Assembly: GCF_900106955.1 (NCBI RefSeq)
Contig: NZ_FNNI01000006.1
Coordinates: 1-64,000, forward strand
Reading direction: 5' to 3'
DNA length: 64,000 nt
Source of the DNA: Aidingimonas halophila
GTDB lineage: Bacteria > Pseudomonadota > Gammaproteobacteria > Pseudomonadales > Halomonadaceae
Numbering within the stretch: the first letter of the stretch is position 1; each line of letters begins with the position of its first letter. Positions 33,511 to 42,952 of the stretch are shown piece by piece. The notes under the pieces were generated by a model, which was not told the DNA's origin, ran no database searches, and saw only the letters and a list, made by a program, of their open reading frames with translations. The position numbers and the translations under genes are program-made.

Positions 33511-34839
33511 ATGGGCCAGCATGCCAGCTTTCCCGACGTCGAGTTCCCCCATCTGGCCGATGTCAGACTGCCCAACGTCATCCCCGTTCGCCTCAATCAC
33601 CGACTCGGCACGCCGGTGTCCGATATCGACCGACGTACCCGGCAGGTCGTGCGAGAAAGCCGCCAGGTCGCCCGGCTCGCCCCCGGCAGCCGTGTCGCTA
33701 TCGGTGTCGGGAGCCGGGGCATCGCGTCGATCGTGAGGATCGTCACGGCCGTCGTTTCAGAGCTCAAAACCCAGGGCCATGCGCCGTTCATCGTACCGGC
33801 CATGGGCAGCCATGGCGGCGGCACGGCCGAAGGTCAGGAAGCGGTGCTGGCCAAGCTGGGCATCACCGAAGCCAGCGTGGGCGCTCCCGTGCACGCCACG
33901 ATGGACGTCGTCGAATACGGCAAGACGGCGGAAGGCATCGAATGCAAGTTCGATCGCCATGCCGCCGACGCGGACGGCATCATCATCGTCAACCGTATCA
34001 AATCCCACACGACGTTCGACCGCCCCATCGAAAGCGGTCTGACCAAGATGATCGCCGTCGGGCTGGGCAAGGCGGAAGGGGCGCGTCGCGTTCACAAGCT
34101 GGGGCCGCGCGGCCTGTCCGAGGTACTCCCCAATCTGGCCCGCATTGCCCTGGCCAACGCCCCCATCACCCTGGGCATCGGCCTGGTCGAGAATGCCAAC
34201 AAGGAGATCGTGCATCTCGACGGTGCAGACCCCGACCAGATCATGGCGACCGACGAACGCCTGCTCAAGGAAGCCAAGTCCTACCTGCCGCGTCTGCCCA
34301 TCACTCAGGCCGATGTACTGATCGTCGAGCGCAGCGGCAAGGAAATCAGCGGCACGGGAATGGACTTTGCCGTCACGGGGCGTACCGACATTCGCGGCAT
34401 CGACAACCCCGCAACGCCGTTCATCCATAAACTGGGGTTGCTGAACCTGACCAAGGAGACTGCGGGAAACGCCGTCGGTATCGGCATGGCCGATTTCACG
34501 ACCCGAGCGGCCGCCGAAGCCGTCGACTTCAAGGCCACCTACATGAATGCGCTGACGGCCACCCTGGTGGATAAGTCACGCATCCCCATCGTGCTGCCGA
34601 CCGAACGGGACGTGATCGCGGCTGCCGTTACCACGTCGTGGTCGCTCAACGATGAAGATGCTCGGTTCTGCATGATCTCGACCACCCTCCATCTGGACCG
34701 GATCATGGTGTCTCCCGCCCTGCTGGACGATATTCCCGACGGCATGGCGGAACCGATAGGACCGCCTCAGGAACTTCAATTCGATGACCAGGGCCGGCTG
34801 CTGACCTCACTCTGGCAACAACAGTTCGAAACCTACTGA
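33511..34839 (+). CDS. LarA-family nickel-pincer racemase/epimerase (DUF2088)
   Basis: The start at 33511 has AAGGAG nine bases upstream, giving 442 residues. The protein belongs to the LarA superfamily, whose members racemise or epimerise 2-hydroxyacids by hydride transfer to the nickel-pincer cofactor. H101 (AMGSHGGGT), H166 (IKSHTTFD), K179 (SGLTKMIAVGLG) and H195 (GARRVHKLG) fall at nearly the same spacing as H108, H174, K184 and H200 of Lactobacillus LarA, where the Lys bears the cofactor and H200 binds nickel. It is followed 12 bases later by a 2-hydroxyacid dehydrogenase. Context suggests an aldarate or sugar-acid substrate rather than lactate. Confidence 0.8.
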   Translation: MGQHASFPDVEFPHLADVRLPNVIPVRLNHRLGTPVSDIDRRTRQVVRESRQVARLAPGSRVAIGVGSRGIASIVRIVTAVVSELKTQGHAPFIVPAMGSHGGGTAEGQEAVLAKLGITEASVGAPVHATMDVVEYGKTAEGIECKFDRHAADADGIIIVNRIKSHTTFDRPIESGLTKMIAVGLGKAEGARRVHKLGPRGLSEVLPNLARIALANAPITLGIGLVENANKEIVHLDGADPDQIMATDERLLKEAKSYLPRLPITQADVLIVERSGKEISGTGMDFAVTGRTDIRGIDNPATPFIHKLGLLNLTKETAGNAVGIGMADFTTRAAAEAVDFKATYMNALTATLVDKSRIPIVLPTERDVIAAAVTTSWSLNDEDARFCMISTTLHLDRIMVSPALLDDIPDGMAEPIGPPQELQFDDQGRLLTSLWQQQFETY

Positions 34840-34851
34840 GGAGAACGATCG

Positions 34852-35814
34852 ATGACAACGCCTGCCCCCAAACCTGAAGTCCTTCTGTTGCAACGCATCG
34901 CCGACGTCGGCATCGAGCGGCTCGAGACACACTTCGACGTCATCCACCTGTGGGATAGCCCGGATCCCGACCGCGACATGCAGTATCATGCGGAAACCGC
35001 CAGAGGCGTTCTGACAGGCGCAAACATCGGGCTGACACCGCAACAAGTGGATCGTTTTCACAAGCTGGAAATCATCTCGCTGCATGGCGTCGGTCTGGAT
35101 CGCGTCGATATCGATCACGCCAAGCACCAGGGCCTGCGCATCGCCTATACCCCGGACGTGCTGACCGCGGATGTCGCCGACATGGGCTTCGGGCTCATGA
35201 TGTCGACGCTTCGGCGCCTGCCTCAAGGGCACAACTTCGTCATGGCGGGGCATTGGGCGGAAGGCAAACAACCACCCCTGACCCGCAGTCTGACGGGCAA
35301 GCGTCTCGGCATCCTCGGGCTTGGCCGCATCGGCCAGGCCATCGCGGCCCGGGCGGAAGCCTTCGGCATGGAAATCACCTACACCAACCGGTCACGTCGC
35401 ACGGATGTGCCCTATGCCTACGAGCCGGACCTGCAACGGCTGGCCGACTGGTGCGATGTCCTGATGGTGGCTGCCGCCAGTTCTCCCGACATGCAAGCGC
35501 TAGTCGACGACAGCGTGCTGGCCGCGCTCGGCTCGGAAGGCGTCATCGTCAATGTGGGACGCGGTGTCCTGATCGATGAGGATGCACTGATAACCCGACT
35601 CGAACGTGGTGAACTACTGGGCGCCGGGCTGGATGTGTTCGCCAACGAGCCCCACATCAACGACGCCCTGCTGACCCTGGATAACGTCGTGCTGTCGGCT
35701 CATCGGGCGAGCGCCACCGTCGAGACACGTAATGCGATGGCGATTCAGAGTGTGGAGCATCTACAGCAACATTTTGCGGGCTCCAAGCCGACGCATCTGG
35801 CAACGCCGGAATAA
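34852..35814 (+). CDS. D-isomer-specific 2-hydroxyacid dehydrogenase
   Basis: This 320-residue NAD(P)H-dependent enzyme has the nucleotide motif LGILGLGRIGQAIAARAEAF (about 151-170), the substrate Arg region (VIVNVGRGVLIDEDAL), the Glu of FANEPH and the catalytic His of LSAHRAS. It resembles glyoxylate/hydroxypyruvate or 2-ketogluconate reductases. In this locus it could reduce tartronate semialdehyde/hydroxypyruvate or oxidise the product of the LarA-like enzyme. GAGGAG precedes the ATG, and the gene follows the larA-like gene by 12 bases. Confidence 0.75.
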   Translation: MTTPAPKPEVLLLQRIADVGIERLETHFDVIHLWDSPDPDRDMQYHAETARGVLTGANIGLTPQQVDRFHKLEIISLHGVGLDRVDIDHAKHQGLRIAYTPDVLTADVADMGFGLMMSTLRRLPQGHNFVMAGHWAEGKQPPLTRSLTGKRLGILGLGRIGQAIAARAEAFGMEITYTNRSRRTDVPYAYEPDLQRLADWCDVLMVAAASSPDMQALVDDSVLAALGSEGVIVNVGRGVLIDEDALITRLERGELLGAGLDVFANEPHINDALLTLDNVVLSAHRASATVETRNAMAIQSVEHLQQHFAGSKPTHLATPE

Positions 35815-35852
35815 TGACCCATAAAACCCTTCAATATTAAATAGTTATCCAA

Positions 35853-35897
35853 CTTGTATTATAACCAGTTGACAGAACATATGATAAGCAATACTTT
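35853..35897 (+). promoter_or_regulatory. promoter and operator of the TAXI-TRAP operon
   Basis: A -35 box TTGACA (35869-35874) lies 17 bases before a -10-like TACTTT (35892-35897). The motif CTTGTATTATAA (35853-35864) sits just upstream of the -35, and a second, half-matching copy (CATATGATAAG) lies between the two boxes. The motif is the one seen in front of the larA-like and garD genes. Confidence 0.5.
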
Positions 35898-35993
35898 AAA
35901 ATTGCCTTCACGAATAAGGCTCACACCTGCACTGGTCGAGCAGAACAACAACCGTGCAGCATCGAATCAAGACAAGAAGTGAGGAGTCACGTC

Positions 35994-36944
35994 ATGTTCA
36001 AACTGGGTAAGCACGCTTCTCTGACAACAATAGCTGCCCTGAGTGTGTCTGCAGTCTCCATGGCACAAGCGCAAGATTTCACCCTGTCGACCGGCTCACA
36101 AGGCGGATCGTGGTACCCGATCGGCGGCGCGCTGAAAGCGGCCGTTGAAGACAAGGTCGATGATGTCTCCATCACGGTGACACCCGGTTCCGGTCTCGCC
36201 AACGTTCAGGGTGTGGCCAATGGGCGCTTCCCGGTGGCGTTCGCCAACTCCATCTCCACCGTCGATGGCATCAACGGCAAGGATCCTTTCAAGGAACCCA
36301 TCGACAACGTCTGTAACCTCGGCACGCTCTATCCGCAGTACTTCCAGGTCATGGCCCTCGACGACGCCGAGGTCAATTCCGTGGAAGACTTTGAAGGCAA
36401 GCGGCTGACCACACAGCAGAATGGCCATACCGGCGAAATGCTGACCGGCGAACTGCTGAAGACGAAAGGGCTCAGCTACGACGATCTCGACAGCGTCAGT
36501 CACGTGTCCTACTCGGATTCCGTCGTCGAGATGAAGGACGGACACGCCGATATCTTCACGCTCGGTACCGCATTGCCTGCCGGTTCGGTCATGGACCTCG
36601 CCAATAGCCGCGATATCAGCTTCATTCCGATAGATGATGAAACCTTCGACCACTTCAAGGAACAGAATGCCGCCTTCCAGAAGCGCATGGTGGCTGCAGA
36701 CAGCTACCCAGGCGTTGACGAGGATGTGCCCGCCATCACCTACGATACCCACATGATCGCCCAATGCGACTTCGACGACGAGATCGTCACCGCCTTCCTG
36801 GAAGCCGTGGTCGAGAACACGGACTCCCTCGGCGATATCAGTCGGGCCATGAAGGATCTCACACCCGAAGAAATGGCCACCGACATCGGCGTGCCGCTGC
36901 ATCCCGCTGCGGAAGCGTTCTATCGCGAGCACGACGCACTGTAA
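35994..36944 (+). CDS. TAXI-family TRAP transporter solute-binding protein
   Basis: The ATG at 35994 follows GAGGAG. The 316-residue protein begins with a signal peptide (cleavage probably after SMAQAQ) and continues FTLSTGSQGGSWYPIGGALK, the TAXI family's defining start, then VTPGSGLANVQGVANGR. It binds the substrate in the periplasm and delivers it to the fused permease encoded 93 bases downstream. Known TAXI substrates are C4/C5 dicarboxylates and amino acids. An aldarate would fit this locus but is not proven. Its promoter carries the shared GntR motif. Confidence 0.85.
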   Translation: MFKLGKHASLTTIAALSVSAVSMAQAQDFTLSTGSQGGSWYPIGGALKAAVEDKVDDVSITVTPGSGLANVQGVANGRFPVAFANSISTVDGINGKDPFKEPIDNVCNLGTLYPQYFQVMALDDAEVNSVEDFEGKRLTTQQNGHTGEMLTGELLKTKGLSYDDLDSVSHVSYSDSVVEMKDGHADIFTLGTALPAGSVMDLANSRDISFIPIDDETFDHFKEQNAAFQKRMVAADSYPGVDEDVPAITYDTHMIAQCDFDDEIVTAFLEAVVENTDSLGDISRAMKDLTPEEMATDIGVPLHPAAEAFYREHDAL

Positions 36945-37037
36945 ACGCCAGCATGACCACGGCCGCCCTTGTCTGCCAGGCCGGACAAGGGCAGTCCTGT
37001 CACCGGCGAAGAACAGAAATGATACCGGGAGTTCTCC

Positions 37038-38930
37038 GTGCGCCACACTTCAACGTCGCGTTTCGCCCAGATATTCGGACTATCGATCAAGGTCATTCTG
37101 GTCGGTATGTCGCTGTACCATATCTACATCGCCCTGGCCGGAACGCCGGGCCCCTATATACTGCGCGGCATCCATGTTGCGCTTGCCGTGTTCCTGATCT
37201 TCCTGACCAGCAATTATCGACGCGAATCGGTCACCATTCCCCCATGGTATGACATGATACTGGCAGTCATCGGACTGTTTGCGGCGCTGTATCCCTCCCT
37301 GAACCTCGATTACATCTTTTCGCGGTTCATCTATGTCGATCCACTGACCACACGCGACATCATCGCCTCCATCACTCTGGTGGTGCTGGTTCTGGAAGCC
37401 GCAAGACGCGCGATCGGTCCGGCACTGCCGATAACCGCCATCTGCTTTCTCATCTATGCCTTCACGGCAACCAATACGTTGCCCTCGGTGATCCTCGAGC
37501 AGTTGGCCATTACCACGGAAGGGATCTTCGGCATCCCGATCGCCGTCTCGGCAACGTACATGGTGCTGTTCATCATCTTCGGCGCCCTCGTCGAGCGGAT
37601 GGGTATCGGTCAGTTATTCATGGACTTTGCCGTTGCCCTGACAGGACGACAGGCCGGTGGCCCCGCCAAGGTCGCCTGCGTCACCAGCGGCATGTTCGGT
37701 TCCGTCTCCGGGTCGGCCGTTGCCAATGTCATGACAACCGGCACCTTCACCATCCCATTGATCAAGCGCATGGGATTCCGACCGGCATTCGCCGGTGCCA
37801 CGGAAGCGGTGGCATCGACGGGCGGTCAGATCATGCCGCCGGTCATGGGGGCGGCCGCCTTCGTCATGGCCGAATATCTCGGGACCGGCTATCTCAAAGT
37901 GGCGATGTATGCCATTACGCCTGCGCTGCTGTTCTATGTCGCCCTGTTCTTCGGCATTCACTTCGCCGCCAAACGCAACAATGTCGGCAGCGTGCCAAAA
38001 GAGGACCAGGTGCCATTGGGACGCGTCCTCAAGGAACGGGGGCACTTGTTCATTCCCCTGCTCGTCATCATCGGTGCGCTCGTGCTCGGTTATTCCGCGC
38101 CCTATTCCGCCATGTGCGGCATCGCCTCGGTGATACCCACTGCGCTGCTGCGCCAGACCACCCGACACTACGTGACGGTGCGCAACATCATCGATGCACT
38201 GGAAAACGGCGCCAGAAACGTCCTGCCGATCGCCGCGGCCTGCGCCTGCGCCGGCATCGTAGTCGGCGTGATCGATATCACCGGTATCGGGCTGACCTTC
38301 TCGAACTTCGTCATCTCGGCCTCCCAGGACATCCTGGTCCTGGCCCTGCTGCTCAGCATGGTGGCGGGCATCATCCTCGGCATGGGCATGCCGACCACGC
38401 CGGCCTACATCGTTCAGGTCGCCCTGCTGGTACCGGCCCTGACCAAACTCGGCGTGCAGGCGGAAGCGGCGCACTTGTTCGTTTTCTACTTTGCCATCCT
38501 CTCCGCCATCACCCCGCCGGTAGCCATGGCGGTCTATGCGGCCAATACCCTGTCCAAGGCCAAGATCTGGGAGTCGAGCATCGAGGCCCTCAAACTGGGC
38601 GCCGCCGGCTTCATCGTGCCATTCATGTTCGTCTATGAACCGACCATCCTGCTGCAGGGTGATCCACTGCGCATTGTACTGGTGCTGACGCAGGCCACCA
38701 TCGGCGTGATCGTGCTGGCCGCAGCATTACAACAGTACATGTTCGCGCCACTACGCCGCTGGCAACAGTTCCTGCTCTTCGTCACTGCCATCAGCTTCAT
38801 CTATCCCGACTGGCGGGTCACCCTCGCCGGTAGCCTGGTGCTGCTGATCAGCATGCTGCCGATACTGCTCAACAGGCAGGCACAGCCGGAATCGAACGAC
38901 CAGGATGTTTACGGTTCATCACGGCAATGA
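37038..38930 (+). CDS. TRAP transporter fused permease (4TM/12TM)
   Basis: This 630-residue membrane protein fuses the small and large TRAP permease subunits, which is normal for TAXI systems. The large-subunit part has GGPAKVACVTSGMFGSVSGS, GGQIMPPVMGAAAFVMAEYL, and a second half with GMGMPTTPAYI and ITPPVAMAVYAA. About sixteen to eighteen hydrophobic segments are visible. The start is GTG at 37038 with GGGAG upstream. It uses a sodium gradient to import the ligand of the preceding binding protein. Confidence 0.85.
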   Translation: MRHTSTSRFAQIFGLSIKVILVGMSLYHIYIALAGTPGPYILRGIHVALAVFLIFLTSNYRRESVTIPPWYDMILAVIGLFAALYPSLNLDYIFSRFIYVDPLTTRDIIASITLVVLVLEAARRAIGPALPITAICFLIYAFTATNTLPSVILEQLAITTEGIFGIPIAVSATYMVLFIIFGALVERMGIGQLFMDFAVALTGRQAGGPAKVACVTSGMFGSVSGSAVANVMTTGTFTIPLIKRMGFRPAFAGATEAVASTGGQIMPPVMGAAAFVMAEYLGTGYLKVAMYAITPALLFYVALFFGIHFAAKRNNVGSVPKEDQVPLGRVLKERGHLFIPLLVIIGALVLGYSAPYSAMCGIASVIPTALLRQTTRHYVTVRNIIDALENGARNVLPIAAACACAGIVVGVIDITGIGLTFSNFVISASQDILVLALLLSMVAGIILGMGMPTTPAYIVQVALLVPALTKLGVQAEAAHLFVFYFAILSAITPPVAMAVYAANTLSKAKIWESSIEALKLGAAGFIVPFMFVYEPTILLQGDPLRIVLVLTQATIGVIVLAAALQQYMFAPLRRWQQFLLFVTAISFIYPDWRVTLAGSLVLLISMLPILLNRQAQPESNDQDVYGSSRQ

Positions 38931-39018
38931 CGCACTCGCCGGCCCCGGGGCGGACTCGTAGACGCCGTCCCGGAGCCGGTTCCGCAGGTTTCGAATCGCT
39001 CTTTGGGAGTCCTTATTC

Positions 39019-40698
39019 ATGTCTCAGTCTCTCCGTCCGCGTTCCGGCGGGCAGGTGCTCGTCGATCAACTGCTGATCCATGGCGTCGAGTTCGCCTTCT
39101 GCGTCCCGGGAGAAAGTTATCTCGACGTCCTGGATGCGCTGCATGATGTCAGGGATCGCATCCATCTCTACAACGCCCGCCACGAAGCCGGCGCCGCCAA
39201 CATGGCCGAAGCCTATGGCAAGTTGACCGACAAGCCGGGCATCTGCCTGGTGACACGCGGCCCCGGCGCCTGCCATGCCTCGATCGGGGTGCACATTGCC
39301 CAGCAGGATTCCACGCCCATGATCCTGTTGATCGGCCAGGTGGATCGCCCCTCACGGGACCGTGAAGCGTTCCAGGAGATCGACTACCGGCAAATGTTCG
39401 GCAGTATCGCCAAGTGGGTCGCGCAGATCGATGATGCGGCAAGGATTCCCGAATACATGGCGCGCGCCTTCCGTGTCGCGACATCGGGGCGGCCGGGCCC
39501 GGTCGTGCTGGCACTGCCTGAAGACATGCTGACCGATGTCGTCGATACGGTGGATGCCCCTCCCTATCGCCCCACGCGTGCCGACATCGGCGCTGCCGAC
39601 CTGACGCGCATCCGCGAGGCGTTATCGTCGGCAAGTCGTCCATTGCTGCTGGTCGGCGGTAGTGGCTGGGACGATACGGCCTGCCGTGACATCACGGCCT
39701 TCGCCGAAGCACACGACCTGCCGGTGGCATGCTCGTTCCGCCGTCAGGACATCGTGAACAACCGCTCTGACGTCTATATCGGCGACTTCGGCACCGCAAG
39801 TTCGCCGCAATTGGTCAAGCGCATCGCCGAGGCGGATCTACTGCTCGTGATTGGGGCACGGCTCGGGGAAATGACCACCAAGACATACACGACCTTGACA
39901 CCCCCCGTTGCCCACCAGACGCTGATCCATATCCATGGTGACAGCGATGAAATCGGCCGCGTCTACAGCCCCGAGATCGGGATAGCGGCGACCCCGGAAC
40001 GGGTCGCGCGCGCTCTGAGAGACTGCCGCTGGGAGCAACTCGCCGGACGTTGGAGCGAATGGCGTCGACAGGCCCGGCAAGCGTACTTCGACGATATCAG
40101 CAGCACGGATGAAGAGGGCGCGCTCAACCTCGGTCAGGCCTTGATGGCCATACGCGATCAACTCCCGTCCGATACGGTCATCACGCTCGACGCCGGCAAC
40201 CATACCGGCTGGGCCCAGCGCTATCTGCGTTACGGCCGTCCCGGGCGCCAGCTCGGCTCCACATGCGGCGCCATGGGCTACGCCGTACCGGCCGCCGTAT
40301 CCGCTTCACTACACGCCCCGGACCGAGTGGTTCTCGCCTTCGTCGGCGATGGCGGTTTCATGATGAGCGGCCAGGAACTGGCGACAGCCGTACAACATGG
40401 CGGCCGTCCGATCGTGTTGCTCTTCAACAATGGCACCTATGGCACCATCCGCATGCATCAGGAGCGCGAGCATCCGGAACGCGTGGTCGGCACCGACCTG
40501 GTCAACCCCGATTTCCTCTCGATGGCGGCGGGCATGGGGGCCTACACGGCCATGGTCAACCGTACCGACGAACTACTGCCGGCACTGCAAGGCGCCATCG
40601 AGGCACGTCGCCCGGCGGTGATCGAGTTACGCACCGATCCCGAACGCATCTCGACGCGGACGACCATTTCCCGACTTCGTCTCGCCGGGCGCGGCTGA
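39019..40698 (+). CDS. thiamine pyrophosphate-dependent enzyme, acetolactate synthase-like
   Basis: This 559-residue enzyme has the three-domain TPP fold: FAFCVPGESYLDVLDAL and RHEAGAANMAEAYGK (catalytic Glu, about 55), a central FAD/nucleotide-like domain, and the TPP motif AFVGDGGFMMSGQELATAV ending in LFNNGTYGTI. Retention of the catalytic Glu argues against glyoxylate carboligase, which lacks it. It could decarboxylate a 2-keto acid or carboligate aldehydes formed from the sugar-acid pathway. It lies between the TAXI-TRAP permease and a GlcD-like gene on the same strand. Confidence 0.7.
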   Translation: MSQSLRPRSGGQVLVDQLLIHGVEFAFCVPGESYLDVLDALHDVRDRIHLYNARHEAGAANMAEAYGKLTDKPGICLVTRGPGACHASIGVHIAQQDSTPMILLIGQVDRPSRDREAFQEIDYRQMFGSIAKWVAQIDDAARIPEYMARAFRVATSGRPGPVVLALPEDMLTDVVDTVDAPPYRPTRADIGAADLTRIREALSSASRPLLLVGGSGWDDTACRDITAFAEAHDLPVACSFRRQDIVNNRSDVYIGDFGTASSPQLVKRIAEADLLLVIGARLGEMTTKTYTTLTPPVAHQTLIHIHGDSDEIGRVYSPEIGIAATPERVARALRDCRWEQLAGRWSEWRRQARQAYFDDISSTDEEGALNLGQALMAIRDQLPSDTVITLDAGNHTGWAQRYLRYGRPGRQLGSTCGAMGYAVPAAVSASLHAPDRVVLAFVGDGGFMMSGQELATAVQHGGRPIVLLFNNGTYGTIRMHQEREHPERVVGTDLVNPDFLSMAAGMGAYTAMVNRTDELLPALQGAIEARRPAVIELRTDPERISTRTTISRLRLAGRG

Positions 40699-40738
40699 TA
40701 TCCACGCCCATCGATTGCCTGCCCTACTGGAGCCCGAC

Positions 40739-42166
40739 ATGTCCGACGCCCCGAACCGACAGCCGATGACCGATGGCCTGCTCAGTGCGCTGATCGATCG
40801 ACTCGGAACCGACCATGTAGTGACCGACACATCCGACATGGTGCCCTATGTTCAGGAACAGCGCCGGTTGTATTCGGGACGGGCATTGGCCGTCGTCTTG
40901 CCGGCCTGCACCGACGACGTCGCCTTCATCGTCGAACAGTGTCGCGAACATGGCGTCAACATCGTGCCCCAAGGAGGAAACACCGGTCTGGTGGGAGGCG
41001 GTGTGCCGCACGACAGTGTGGTCGTCGCACTGGGCCGTATGAATCGCATTCGTGATATCGATCCCACCAATGCCACCCTCACCGTGGAGGCGGGCTGTAT
41101 CCTTCAGGTCGTGCAAGATGCCGCGCGTGACGCCGGCCGCCTTTTCCCGCTGTCGCTGGCCGCGGAAGGCTCCTGCCAGATCGGCGGCAACCTGGCGACC
41201 AATGCCGGCGGCATCAATGTGTTGCGCTATGGCAATGCCCGCGACCTGGTACTTGGATTGGAAGTGGTGCTCGCCGACGGCCGAGTCATGAACGGCCTGA
41301 CCGCGTTGCGCAAGAACAACACCGGCTACGATATGAAACAACTCTTCATCGGCTCCGAAGGCACGCTGGGCATCATCACGGCTGCCGTACTCAAGCTGTT
41401 TCCCTTGCCCCGCGGAACCGCCACCGCGCTGGTCGGCTGTGACTCTCCGCACCAGATACTGGCCCTATACGACCAGTTGCGGAGCCAACTCAGCGACACG
41501 CTGACAGCCTTCGAACTCCTGCCCCATTTTGCCATGGACGCCGTGCTCACCCATGTCCAGGGGACTCGTGCCCCCTTCGATCAGGATTACGCATCCTATG
41601 CCCTGATCGAACTGACGACACCGGATGCCGATCTCGATCTGAATGCCCGACTGGAATCGGCCCTGGCCGACGCCTTCGAGAACGACGTGATCCGTGATGC
41701 CGTCATCGCCACGAGCAGCACACAATCACAGGCGTTATGGCGGTTACGGGAGAGTGTCGCGGAAGCCCAGATCGCCGAAGGCGCCTCGATCAAGCACGAC
41801 ATTTCCGTGCCGGTATCACGCCTGGCGGACTTCATCGAGAAAGCCGACGCCGCCTGCCGGTCGATTCTCCCCGAATGCCGCATTTGCGCCTTCGGCCATG
41901 TCGGCGACGGCAACCTTCACTACAACGTCAGTCAACCCTGCGACATGGATGCCGACGCCTTTATCGACCTGACTCCCCGGTTCAACCGCGCCGTGCACGA
42001 CCTGGTCGCCGACATGAACGGCTCGATTTCCGCTGAACACGGTATCGGGATTTCCAAGCGGACCGAATTGCGCCGCTACCAGGACCCCGTTGCCCTGGCG
42101 ATGATGGAGCGCATCAAGACGGCGCTGGACCCGCAAGGGCTGTTCAATCCCGGCAAACTGCTATGA
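40739..42166 (+). CDS. GlcD-type FAD-linked 2-hydroxyacid dehydrogenase
   Basis: The ATG at 40739 follows TGGAG, giving 475 residues. It is a flavoprotein of the GlcD/D-lactate/D-2-hydroxyglutarate dehydrogenase family. The FAD-binding part shows VNIVPQGGNTGLVGGGVP (about 78-95), GGNLATNAGGINVLRYGN and LFIGSEGTLGIITAAVLKLF. The C-terminal part has the metal-binding FGHVGDGNLHYNV and SISAEHGIGISKR. It oxidises a D-2-hydroxyacid and passes electrons to a quinone or flavoprotein. With a LarA-like racemase nearby, it may oxidise the D-form produced by that enzyme. It is the last plus-strand gene of this cluster. Confidence 0.8.
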   Translation: MSDAPNRQPMTDGLLSALIDRLGTDHVVTDTSDMVPYVQEQRRLYSGRALAVVLPACTDDVAFIVEQCREHGVNIVPQGGNTGLVGGGVPHDSVVVALGRMNRIRDIDPTNATLTVEAGCILQVVQDAARDAGRLFPLSLAAEGSCQIGGNLATNAGGINVLRYGNARDLVLGLEVVLADGRVMNGLTALRKNNTGYDMKQLFIGSEGTLGIITAAVLKLFPLPRGTATALVGCDSPHQILALYDQLRSQLSDTLTAFELLPHFAMDAVLTHVQGTRAPFDQDYASYALIELTTPDADLDLNARLESALADAFENDVIRDAVIATSSTQSQALWRLRESVAEAQIAEGASIKHDISVPVSRLADFIEKADAACRSILPECRICAFGHVGDGNLHYNVSQPCDMDADAFIDLTPRFNRAVHDLVADMNGSISAEHGIGISKRTELRRYQDPVALAMMERIKTALDPQGLFNPGKLL

Positions 42167-42168
42167 GC

Positions 42169-42918
42169 TCATCCCCGCCCGACGTAGGGCATGCCGGTAG
42201 CCATCACCGTCATGAACTGCACATTCGCCGCCAACGGAAGACTCGCCATGTGCACGATCGCCCGTCCCACCTCCTCGGCATTCATGCGTGGCTCGGGCAC
42301 GACATCGCCATTGGGCTGCAGAATGCCCTCGGCCATGCGGGCCGTCATCTCGGTATCGGCATTCCCGATGTCGATCTGGCCGCAGGCGATATCATAGGCA
42401 CGGCCATCCAGCGACAGTGACCGCGTCAGCCCGGTAATGGCGTGCTTGGTGGCCGTATAAGCCACGCTCAACGGCCGGGGGACATAGGCGGAAATCGAGC
42501 CGTTGTTGATGATCCGCCCCCCACGCGGTGACTGCTCACGCATGACACGAAACGCGGCCCTGGCACACAGGAAGCTCCCGGTCAGATTGGTATCGACGAC
42601 CTCCCGCCATACGGCGACCGGTAACTCATCCGGCGTCGCCGGTGGTGCCCCGCGTCCGGCATTGTTGAACAACAGGTCCACCCGCCCCCAGGAAGCCAGG
42701 ACTCGATCGAACGCCGCATCGACCGACGCCTCGTCACCGACATCGGCCACCACGACCAGCGTGGTATCAGCATCACCGGCGAGACTCGCCGTCTCCTCGA
42801 GCCGATCACGTCGTCTGCCGAGCAACGCCACACGATAACCGTCTCCCACCAGCGCCAGCGATGCCACCCGGCCGATACCGCTTCCCGCACCGGTCACGAC
42901 TGCCACCTTGTCCCTCAT
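42169..42918 (-). CDS. SDR oxidoreductase
   Basis: This 249-residue short-chain dehydrogenase has [19 protein letters not shown] (about 5-23), NNAGRG, the Ser of INNGSIS and YTATK (about 158-162). AGGAG precedes the ATG. It is convergent with the GlcD-like gene, with only two bases between the stops, and follows garD on the same strand by about 34 bases, so it is probably expressed with garD. It may reduce tartronate semialdehyde or oxidise a sugar-acid intermediate; the substrate is unknown. Confidence 0.7.
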   Translation of the reverse strand: MRDKVAVVTGAGSGIGRVASLALVGDGYRVALLGRRRDRLEETASLAGDADTTLVVVADVGDEASVDAAFDRVLASWGRVDLLFNNAGRGAPPATPDELPVAVWREVVDTNLTGSFLCARAAFRVMREQSPRGGRIINNGSISAYVPRPLSVAYTATKHAITGLTRSLSLDGRAYDIACGQIDIGNADTEMTARMAEGILQPNGDVVPEPRMNAEEVGRAIVHMASLPLAANVQFMTVMATGMPYVGRG

Positions 42919-42952
42919 GATCCACTCCTGTGTCTTGTCATGGATAGCGGTA

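Noticed and set aside
39019-40698. Glyoxylate carboligase assignment for the TPP enzyme
   Set aside because: It was tempting because tartronate semialdehyde is a GarL product, but the catalytic Glu (RHEAGAANMAEAY) is present, whereas carboligase lacks it.
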